This document shows positions 1-4,516 of a DNA stretch of 5,001 nucleotides, in pieces. The stretch spans positions 1 through 5,001 of the forward strand of contig JAQGNC010000024.1 of assembly GCA_028292065.1 (NCBI GenBank), in the 5' to 3' direction. A program made the position numbers and the translations under genes. A model generated the notes under the pieces. That model was not told where the DNA came from and made no database searches. It saw nothing but the letters and a program-made list of their open reading frames with translations. This DNA comes from Betaproteobacteria bacterium (lineage in GTDB: Bacteria; Pseudomonadota; Gammaproteobacteria; Burkholderiales; SG8-41). The first letter of the stretch is position 1. Each line of letters starts with the position of its first letter.

Positions 1-483
1 GAGATCCGGATGATCGCGCACCGCTTCGGAGATCGAGCAGAAGATGATCCCGACTTTAGCGAGCTTGTCCTTATAGGTCGTCGCGACCGACACCGAATCG
101 AAGATCACGTCGACTGCGACACCGGCGAGCGCCGCGCGCTCGTTCATAGGCACGCCGAGCTTCTCGAAGGTGCGAAGCAGCTCGGGATCGACCTCATCCA
201 TGCTGCTCAGCTTCTTCTTCGGCTTGGGCGCCGAGAAGTAGATGATGTCCTGGAAGTCGATCTTCGGGTACGTCACGTGAGCCCAGTGCGGCTCTTCCAT
301 CGTGAGCCAGTGGCGATACGCTTTCAGCCTGAATTCCAGCAGCCACTCCGGCTCGTTCTTCTTCGCCGAGATCATCCGGATCGTGTCTTCGCTCAGGCCC
401 TTGGGCGCAGATTCGGTCTCGATGTCCGTACGAAAACCGTGCTCGTAAGGCTTGTTAACCAGTTGGTCTAGTACGCTGCTCAT
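1..483 (-). CDS. sufB: SufB, Fe-S cluster scaffold subunit (N-terminal part, cut by window edge)
   Basis: SufB is the core of the cytoplasmic SufBCD scaffold on which Fe-S clusters are built. Translating the minus strand from the ATG at 481-483 gives 161 residues with no stop, running off the left edge. The family signature is clear: KNEPEWLLEFRLKAYRHW near residues 41-58, then EEPHW, then IFDSVSVATTYKDKLA near 127-142 and GIIFCSISEAVRDHP at the end. The region after YFSAPKPKKK lacks the cysteine-rich insert found in E. coli SufB; this shorter form is common in other SufB proteins. The functional cysteine and histidine of the C-terminal half lie outside the window. The ribosome site is weak (GAG about 10 bases upstream). 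It follows iscA by 88 bases containing an inverted octamer repeat. Its place after iscA instead of iscU is unusual. Identity is confident; sufC and sufD are expected further left. Confidence 0.95.
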   Translation of the reverse strand, partial: MSSVLDQLVNKPYEHGFRTDIETESAPKGLSEDTIRMISAKKNEPEWLLEFRLKAYRHWLTMEEPHWAHVTYPKIDFQDIIYFSAPKPKKKLSSMDEVDPELLRTFEKLGVPMNERAALAGVAVDVIFDSVSVATTYKDKLAKVGIIFCSISEAVRDHPDL

Positions 484-500
484 TGCTTTGTCTCAGAAGC

Positions 501-592
501 GTGAACGGGTAAACGGGCGAACAGGTGAACGGGTGTTTAACCCCCGACGGGTTCTTACCCCGTTCACTCGTTCACTCGTTCACCCGTTCACC
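501..592. repeat. Inverted array of GTGAACGG-type octamers (long hairpin)
   Basis: Four head-to-tail octamers on the left (501-532: GTGAACGG, GTAAACGG, GCGAACAG, GTGAACGG) face four complementary octamers on the right (560-591: CCGTTCAC, TCGTTCAC, TCGTTCAC, CCGTTCAC). Together they can fold into an imperfect stem of about 32 bp. The spacer (533-559) contains its own small stem, AACCC at 539-543 with GGGTT at 549-553. The array lies between iscA and sufB inside the transcribed operon, and its right arm overlaps the 3' end of iscA. There is no clear run of T after the stem, so a classic intrinsic terminator is not evident. It could attenuate sufB expression or be an RNA processing or stability element, or simply be a dispersed repeat. 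Confidence 0.8.
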
Positions 593-919
593 GGTTTTAA
601 CGCTGAAACTCTCACCACAGCCGCACATCGAGTCGACGTTCGGGTTGGTGAACTTGTAAGCCTGCTTCAGCCCTTCTTTCACGTAGTCGAGCGTGGATCC
701 GTTCAGGAAGTCGAGGCTTTTCCGATCGACCACGAGCTTGGTGCCGTGGGCTTCGAAAAGCTGGTCTTCGGGACGGATCTCGTCGGCGTAGTCGTAGGTG
801 TAGGCGAAGCCCGAGCATCCGACTTTTTTCACGCCCACGCGCAAGCCGAGCCCGCGCCCGCGCTTCTCGATCTGCGCCTGTATCTGTTTCGCTGCGCTTT
901 GCGTCAGTTCTATCGTCAT
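572..919 (-). CDS. iscA: IscA, A-type iron-sulfur cluster carrier
   Basis: A small HesB/IscA-family protein of 115 residues that binds an Fe-S cluster and passes it to target apoproteins in the cytoplasm. The three ligand cysteines are present: C35 in VGCSGFAY, and C99 and C101 in the CGCGESF motif, the same numbers as in E. coli IscA. The sequence is closer to IscA (YKFTNPNV before the cysteines) than to ErpA; SufA is the alternative name given the sufB neighbour. I chose the ATG at 917-919 because the protein then starts MTIELTQSA like the E. coli protein; an ATG two codons upstream (923-925, MTMTIEL) is equally possible, and neither has a good ribosome site. It starts 29 bases after iscS stops. 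The family usually ends just after CGCGESFxV; here the frame continues with KT and then GERVNE, the last six codons coming from an octamer repeat. Confidence 0.93.
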   Translation of the reverse strand: MTIELTQSAAKQIQAQIEKRGRGLGLRVGVKKVGCSGFAYTYDYADEIRPEDQLFEAHGTKLVVDRKSLDFLNGSTLDYVKEGLKQAYKFTNPNVDSMCGCGESFSVKTGERVNE

Positions 920-948
920 CGTCATTACCGTTGTTGGTTCACTCTCGA

Positions 949-2094
949 TCAAACCGCCATCGCGGTGAGGCCTTTCAATCGTTTGACCAGCGACTGCACC
1001 GCGCGCACGAAGCCTTCGACTTCGGCCGGCGTGTTCTGAATGCCCAGGCTCAGCCGCACCGCGCCTCGCGCGAGCTCGGGATCGACGCCCATCGCGATCA
1101 GGGTCGCCGACGGCTCGGTGCTCGCGCTCGAGCACGCTGCGCCCGCGGCGACGGCATAGCCGAGCTTGTCGAGCTCCACCACGAGCGTTTCGCCGTCGAT
1201 GTGCGAAAACGCAAAATAAGTCGTGTTGCTGATGCGCGGGGCGCGCTCGCCGAAGATGACCGCGCCCGCCTCGTGCAGCCCCGTCTCGAGACGCGCTCGC
1301 AGCGCCCCGAGACGCTCGCTCAACCCTGCCCCGCGCGCCGATGCGATCTCGGCGGCGGCGCCGAACCCGACGATCGCAGGCACGTTCTCGGTCCCTGAAC
1401 GCATGCCGTGCTCGTGCCCGCCGCCCGCGATGAGCGGTTTCAACTCGATGCGCTTGTCGACGACGAGTGCGCCCGCGCCTTTCGGGCCGTAGATCTTGTG
1501 GCCGGAAACGGTCATCGCGTGCACGTTGAGCGCACCGAAATCGACTTCGATCTTCCCCAGGGCCTGAACCGCGTCGGTATGCACCCACGCCCGCGCTGCG
1601 CGCGCACGCTCGGCGACCGCCGCGACGTCCTGGATCACGCCCGTTTCGTTGTTCGCGAGCATGACCGAGACGATTCCTGTCGGCTGAGTGAGCGCGGCGG
1701 CGACGTCGTCCAGGTCGATCTGCCCATCCGGCGTGACCGCGAGCTTGCGCAGCTTCCAGCCTTGACGCCCGAGCTCCTGCGCAGGCTTGGCGACGCACGG
1801 GTGCTCGATCGCGCTGATCGCGACCTGCGCCGGCTTGAGGTAACCCGCGGCGCCTTTGACGAAGAGGTTGTTCGCTTCGGTTCCGCCCGAGGTGAACACC
1901 ACTTGTGAAGGCTGCACCCTGACCAGCGCGGCGACCTGCTCCCTCGCGGCATTCACCGCCTTGCGCGCGACCGTGCCGAGCTCGTGGCGGCTCGACGCAT
2001 TGCCGTACTGCGCCTTCAGGTACGGCAGCATCGCGTCGAGCACGCGCTCGTCGAGCGGCGTCGTGGCGTTATGGTCGAGATAGACGTGGTTCAT
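949..2094 (-). CDS. iscS: Cysteine desulfurase, class I NifS/IscS type
   Basis: A PLP enzyme that converts cysteine to alanine and holds the released sulfur as a persulfide for Fe-S assembly in the cytoplasm. The 381-residue protein opens with VYLDHNATTPLD. It has the cofactor-stacking histidine (H98 in AIEHPCV), ANNETG at 147-152, the HTDAVQ aspartate (D174), the PLP lysine K200 in SGHKIYGPKG, and the persulfide cysteine C321 in GAACSSASTEPS. The long loop around the cysteine marks class I (NifS/IscS), not SufS. It is about 20 residues shorter than E. coli IscS at the C-terminus, so it is nearer NifS-type length. The start at 2092-2094 matches the family; the frame stays open to an ATG at 2143-2145, but those 17 extra residues would come from the repeat and from iscR. 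No good ribosome site is seen. It lies 34 bases after iscR, directly followed by iscA, with no iscU between. Confidence 0.95.
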   Translation of the reverse strand: MNHVYLDHNATTPLDERVLDAMLPYLKAQYGNASSRHELGTVARKAVNAAREQVAALVRVQPSQVVFTSGGTEANNLFVKGAAGYLKPAQVAISAIEHPCVAKPAQELGRQGWKLRKLAVTPDGQIDLDDVAAALTQPTGIVSVMLANNETGVIQDVAAVAERARAARAWVHTDAVQALGKIEVDFGALNVHAMTVSGHKIYGPKGAGALVVDKRIELKPLIAGGGHEHGMRSGTENVPAIVGFGAAAEIASARGAGLSERLGALRARLETGLHEAGAVIFGERAPRISNTTYFAFSHIDGETLVVELDKLGYAVAAGAACSSASTEPSATLIAMGVDPELARGAVRLSLGIQNTPAEVEGFVRAVQSLVKRLKGLTAMAV

Positions 2095-2104
2095 TGCCGA
2101 AGAA

Positions 2105-2132
2105 GGGTGAAGGTCACAGGGTGAAGGGTTAA
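2105..2132. repeat. Short heptamer tandem repeat (GGGTGAA type)
   Basis: Four consecutive heptamers read GGGTGAA, GGTCACA, GGGTGAA, GGGTTAA on the plus strand. They fill most of the 34-base gap between iscR and iscS. The last unit supplies the iscR stop codon (TTA at 2129-2131, read as TAA on the minus strand). The run leaves the minus-strand leader of iscS as a pyrimidine-rich TTCACCC sequence with no recognisable ribosome site. The unit resembles, but is not the same as, the octamer between iscA and sufB. Confidence 0.6.
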
Positions 2133-2605
2133 GCCGATACCGCAATGCCCTTGCCCGGGCTCTGTCGCATGTCGTGCACGGTGTTCTGGCCGGACTCCTT
2201 CGCGCGCTGGTCGTCGACCAATTGACGTAACGTGACCGCTTCGAGGTAATCGAATATCCGACTGTTCAGGGTCGCCCACAGGTCGTGGGTCAGACACTTC
2301 TGCTCGTCCCGGCAGTTCTCCTTGCCGGCGCACTGGGTGGCGTCGATCGGCTCGTCGACCGCGAGAATGATCTCGGCGACCGAAATCCCGGCCATGTCGC
2401 GCGCCAGGCGATAACCGCCGCCGGGCCCGCGGACGCTGTCGACGAGGGAACGCCGCCGCAGCTTGCCGAAAAGCTGCTCGAGATACGACAGCGAAATCTT
2501 CTGGCGCGAGCTGATCTCGGCGAGGGTCACCGGACCGCCGCCGTGACTCAGCGCGAGATCGACCATAGCGGTCACCGCGAACCTACCCTTGGTCGTCAGC
2601 CTCAT
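2129..2605 (-). CDS. iscR: IscR, Rrf2-family [2Fe-2S] transcriptional regulator
   Basis: IscR represses its own operon when its [2Fe-2S] cluster is present and so adjusts Fe-S assembly to demand. The 158-residue protein begins MRLTTKGRFAVTAMVDLAL, the N-terminal winged helix-turn-helix of the Rrf2 family, with E43 in the recognition region (SYLEQL) and the wing SVRGPGGGYRLAR at 57-69. The cluster ligands C92, C98, C104 and H107 sit at exactly the E. coli IscR positions, so a sensing protein is predicted, not an apo-only form. The start is firm: GAGGTGA lies just before the ATG. It is the first gene of the operon, 34 bases before iscS, with two IscR-like operators in its promoter, which fits autoregulation. 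The stop codon is formed by the edge of a heptamer repeat. Confidence 0.97.
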   Translation of the reverse strand: MRLTTKGRFAVTAMVDLALSHGGGPVTLAEISSRQKISLSYLEQLFGKLRRRSLVDSVRGPGGGYRLARDMAGISVAEIILAVDEPIDATQCAGKENCRDEQKCLTHDLWATLNSRIFDYLEAVTLRQLVDDQRAKESGQNTVHDMRQSPGKGIAVSA

Positions 2606-2667
2606 GGCTCACCTCGATAAAAGTCAACCGGATCAATGCTTAAAGCAGCTTCCCACGCCTGACTGCA

Positions 2668-2692
2668 ATAACATACCAATTTGGTCGACTAT
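2668..2692 (-). promoter_or_regulatory. Second IscR type 1-like operator, over the -10 of iscR
   Basis: Read on the minus strand this 25-bp stretch matches the published E. coli type 1 IscR consensus (half-sites ATASYYGACT and AGTCRRSTAT around a 5-bp RWWWY centre) at 20 of 25 positions. The first half-site is nearly perfect (ATAGTCGACC); the second is degenerate. It includes the palindrome ACCAAATTGGT. It overlaps the -10 hexamer TATAGT and its centre is 29 bp from the stronger upstream site. Paired sites also occur at the E. coli iscR promoter. Confidence 0.6.
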
Positions 2693-2717
2693 ACTCTTAC
2701 CCGACTGAATCAGTCAA
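2688..2717 (-). promoter_or_regulatory. Sigma-70-type promoter of the iscR operon
   Basis: On the minus strand TTGACT (2712-2717) and TATAGT (2688-2693) form -35 and -10 hexamers separated by 18 bases, each close to consensus. The predicted start is near 2681, giving a leader of about 75 bases before iscR. The -35 lies within the last codons and stop of cysE, so the promoter is embedded in the end of the upstream gene. IscR-like sites cover both hexamers, consistent with repression by occlusion. Confidence 0.7.
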
Positions 2718-2721
2718 CAAT
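2697..2721 (-). promoter_or_regulatory. Primary IscR type 1 operator, over the -35 of iscR
   Basis: This 25-bp near-palindrome matches the type 1 IscR consensus at 23 of 25 positions, including both core half-sites GACT and AGTC around GATTC on the minus strand. It covers the -35 hexamer of the iscR promoter and also contains the cysE stop codon at 2710-2712. Together with the intact cluster ligands in IscR this predicts feedback repression by cluster-bound IscR. Confidence 0.8.
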
Positions 2722-3432
2722 TCGGTTCAGGTGATCGGGGTCGAAAGTCGAGTCCGGCTCGTCGCCGAGTTTCACCCCCAGGCGCTTCAATTCGGCGAGG
2801 ATGTGCTCGACGCGTCGGTCGTTCTCGGCGCTGTGGTCGATGAGCTCGTGCAGCGCCTGCGCGACCGGGTCGTTGGCGTCGCGCGCGATGCCGTAGGCGG
2901 AAAACCGCCCCTGGCTTTCGCCGGACTCGGCGATACGCGCGGGCACGCCGATCGCGGTGGCGCCGGGGGGAACCGGCTTCACCACGACCGCGTTGGAGCC
3001 GATCTTGGCGCCGTCGCCGACGGTGATCGGGCCGAGGATCTTCGCGCCCGCGCCGACGACCACGCCGTTGCCGAGCGTCGGATGGCGTTTGCCGGGGCTC
3101 CACGAGGTGCCGCCGAGCGTCACCCCGTGATAAAGGGTGCAGTCGTCGCCGATCTCGGCGGTCTGGCCGATCACCACCCCCATGCCGTGGTCGATGAAAA
3201 ACCGCCTCCCGATCTGCGCACCCGGATGTATCTCGATCCCGGTCAGCCACCGACCGAGGTGAGAAATGAAGCGCGCCAGCCACTTGAAGCCCGCGCCCCA
3301 GAGCTTGTGAGACACGCGGTGGACGAGCATCGCGTGAAAGCCGGGATAGCATGTGACCACTTCCCACGCGTTGCGGGCGGCGGGATCGCGCTCGAAAACG
3401 ACCGAGATTTCTTCTTTGATGCGCGCGAACAT
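2710..3432 (-). CDS. cysE: Serine O-acetyltransferase
   Basis: CysE acetylates L-serine with acetyl-CoA to O-acetylserine, the committed step of cysteine synthesis in the cytoplasm. The 240-residue protein has a helical N-terminus (VVTCYPGFHAMLVHRVSHKLW) and then left-handed beta-helix hexapeptide repeats from about residue 66 to 167. Expected active-site residues are E67 in GIEIHPGAQIG and H82 in FIDHGMG; LGGTSWSPGKRHPTLG forms the acetyl-CoA loop region. It lacks the longer N-terminal domain of E. coli CysE, so it resembles the shorter EpsC-like class, but carries about 70 extra residues after VPARI. It ends in IVD, not in the C-terminal isoleucine that docks into cysteine synthase in E. 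coli. The ATG at 3430-3432 has no strong ribosome site. Its last codons overlap the iscR promoter and operator. It is placed to supply cysteine for the desulfurase downstream. Confidence 0.95.
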   Translation of the reverse strand: MFARIKEEISVVFERDPAARNAWEVVTCYPGFHAMLVHRVSHKLWGAGFKWLARFISHLGRWLTGIEIHPGAQIGRRFFIDHGMGVVIGQTAEIGDDCTLYHGVTLGGTSWSPGKRHPTLGNGVVVGAGAKILGPITVGDGAKIGSNAVVVKPVPPGATAIGVPARIAESGESQGRFSAYGIARDANDPVAQALHELIDHSAENDRRVEHILAELKRLGVKLGDEPDSTFDPDHLNRIVD

Positions 3433-3449
3433 GCCACGGGCCGGGGGTT

Positions 3450-3474
3450 AAAGCCGAGTATTTTACTCAACTAT
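3450..3474 (-). promoter_or_regulatory. IscR type 1-like palindrome over the likely cysE promoter
   Basis: On the minus strand this 25-bp stretch matches the type 1 IscR consensus at 22 of 25 positions. Two of the three differences are symmetric: the cores read GAGT and ACTC instead of GACT and AGTC, so the dyad (GAGTA, AAA, TACTC) is kept. It lies 18 bases upstream of the cysE start and its centre is a good -10 hexamer, TAAAAT (3460-3465). The best -35 at 17-base spacing is weak (TTTCAG, 3483-3488). Binding by IscR, or by a related Rrf2 protein with altered preference, is an inference. Confidence 0.5.
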
Positions 3475-3486
3475 CGGCGAGGCTGA

Positions 3487-3644
3487 AAGGCAAAGCAGAT
3501 TAACGCCAAGGACGCAAAGGAAAGGGCGAGGACGCGAATGTCGATCTGACGGGCTGCGCGCAAAGGCCACCGGGAAAATGGCCGTATTGCGTCCATGCTT
3601 TTTCCTTTGCGTCCCTGGCGTTAATACTGCTGTTGCTTTGCCTT
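3487..3644. repeat. 158-bp long inverted repeat (MITE-like or giant hairpin)
   Basis: The left arm (3487-3523) and the reverse complement of the right arm (3601-3644) are identical at 36 of 37 aligned bases, apart from one 7-base insertion in the right arm. Both contain ATTAACGCC followed by GGACGCAAAGGAAA. The 77-base spacer continues the symmetry weakly (GGACGCGAAT against ATTGCGTCC) and has a small stem, GGCCA at 3565-3569 with TGGCC at 3579-3583. The element fills most of the gap between the trmJ stop and the cysE start and encodes no convincing protein. I see no target-site duplication at its ends. It may be a non-autonomous mobile element, a dispersed repeat, or a processing or termination structure for trmJ mRNA. 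Confidence 0.8.
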
Positions 3645-3653
3645 GCCGGCCCG

Positions 3654-4385
3654 TCAGCGTTTTTTGGGGTGCGTCAGCGCTTTCAATATGCCGCGCAGGA
3701 TGTTCACTTCCTCGGGCTCGAGCCGGGCGCGCGCGAAGAGGCGCCGGATGCGCGGCATCAGCTTCTTCGGATGCTCCGGGTCGAGAAAGCCGACCTCCGA
3801 CATCGTCTGTTCGAGGTGTCCGTAAAACCCTTCCACTTCGTCGTGCGTCGCAAGCGCCGGCGCGGCCGACGCGCTGTCAGGCTCGACACCGGCTGCCATC
3901 CGCAGCTCGTAGGCGAAGACCTGCACCGCCGCGGCGAGGTTCAGCGACGAGAAACGCGGGTTCGCCGGAATCGAAGCGAGCAACTGGCAGCGGTTGACGT
4001 CTTCGGTGGTGAGGCCATAGCTCTCGTTGCCGAAAACCAGCGCGACCGGCTGCGTGCGTGCGATCTCGATCAGGCGCGCGGCGGCTGTGCGCGCGTCGGC
4101 TCCGGCGACCGCGACATCGCGGCGACGTGCCGAGCATGCGACCGCGAAGACCGCACCGTGCAGCGCCTCGTCGAGCGACGCGCTCACCTTCGCGGCCTCG
4201 AGCACGTCGTTCGCGCTGGTCGCGCGCCAGGTTGCTTCGGGATCGGGAAAGCGCTTCGGCCGCACGAGATGAAGCGTGGACAGACCCATCGTCTTCATCG
4301 CGCGCGCTGCCGCGCCGATGTTTCCGGGATGGCTCGTCTCGCACAGGACGACGCGCACGTTCGCTAAGGGATCGCTATCTGACAT
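3654..4385 (-). CDS. trmJ: TrmJ, tRNA (cytidine/uridine-2'-O-)-methyltransferase for position 32
   Basis: A SPOUT-class (SpoU/TrmH) enzyme that uses S-adenosylmethionine to methylate the ribose of nucleotide 32 in the tRNA anticodon loop. The 243-residue protein shows the first family motif, ETSHPGNIGAAARAMKTMGL at 16-35, then VALVFGNESYGL at 114-125 and IPANPRFSSLNLAAAVQ at 139-155, which form the trefoil knot. The C-terminal helical extension typical of TrmJ is present (FYGHLEQTMSEVGFL and LRGILKAL near the end). The middle motif reads GNE where E. coli TrmJ has GRE; asparagine there is normal in other SPOUT proteins, so activity is still expected. The start at 4383-4385 lacks a clear ribosome site, but V10-R11-V12 aligns with the family start so it cannot be far off. 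It is divergent from suhB and upstream of cysE and iscR, as in related bacteria. Confidence 0.93.
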   Translation of the reverse strand: MSDSDPLANVRVVLCETSHPGNIGAAARAMKTMGLSTLHLVRPKRFPDPEATWRATSANDVLEAAKVSASLDEALHGAVFAVACSARRRDVAVAGADARTAAARLIEIARTQPVALVFGNESYGLTTEDVNRCQLLASIPANPRFSSLNLAAAVQVFAYELRMAAGVEPDSASAAPALATHDEVEGFYGHLEQTMSEVGFLDPEHPKKLMPRIRRLFARARLEPEEVNILRGILKALTHPKKR

Positions 4386-4432
4386 GACTCGGGAAGAAAA
4401 CGACGGGTGTGCCGAACGACAAGCTTACGCAC

Positions 4433-4438
4433 TACAAT
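4433..4438 (+). promoter_or_regulatory. Candidate -10 element for suhB
   Basis: TACAAT lies in the 122-base divergent region between trmJ and suhB, about 70 bases before the suhB start. No convincing -35 is found at 16 to 18 bases upstream (the best, TGCCGA, is poor). The overlapping complement TATTGT (4434-4439) could serve trmJ in the other direction, also without a good -35. This is the only promoter-like signal I see in the gap. Confidence 0.35.
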
Positions 4439-4450
4439 ACGCCCCTTCCT

Positions 4451-4471
4451 GCGGCGGGCATCGCTCGCCGC
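4451..4471 (+). other. GC-rich hairpin in the suhB leader
   Basis: GCGGCGGGC (4451-4459) pairs with GCTCGCCGC (4463-4471) around the three-base loop ATC: a nine-pair stem with one G-U pair. It lies between the candidate -10 and the suhB start, so it would sit in the 5' leader. No T-run follows it, so it is not an obvious terminator. Confidence 0.45.
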
Positions 4472-4516
4472 GCGGCCGAATCCACGAATCCCGAGTACAG
4501 AATTCTCATGGCAGCC

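Noticed and set aside
501..591. CRISPR array
   Set aside because: The units are 8 bases with no spacers and occur in opposing orientation; there are no cas genes nearby.
937..944. A single GTTCACTC octamer in the iscS-iscA gap, like the array units
   Set aside because: One 8-base match could easily arise by chance; it does not form an array.
452..1039. Open plus-strand frame of 195 codons opposite iscA and the iscA-sufB gap
   Set aside because: It is antisense to well-supported genes, its product is low-complexity and matches no family, and high GC content produces such frames routinely.
572..1798. A 408-codon minus-strand frame joining iscA to an upstream arginine-rich stretch
   Set aside because: The upstream part is the iscS region read in the wrong frame. 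Only the last ~115 codons are real protein, so this is not a fusion.
2731..3486. Open plus-strand frame of 251 codons opposite cysE
   Set aside because: It is the complement of cysE with no recognisable motif and no ribosome site; cysE on the other strand has clear family motifs.
3481..3655. Complete transposon with target-site duplication
   Set aside because: The flanks of the inverted repeat show no matching direct repeats and there is no transposase, so only a MITE-like or hairpin description is supported.
3654..4385. Possible inactivation of TrmJ because GNE replaces GRE in the middle motif
   Set aside because: Asparagine is common at this position in SPOUT methyltransferases and the rest of the knot motifs are intact.
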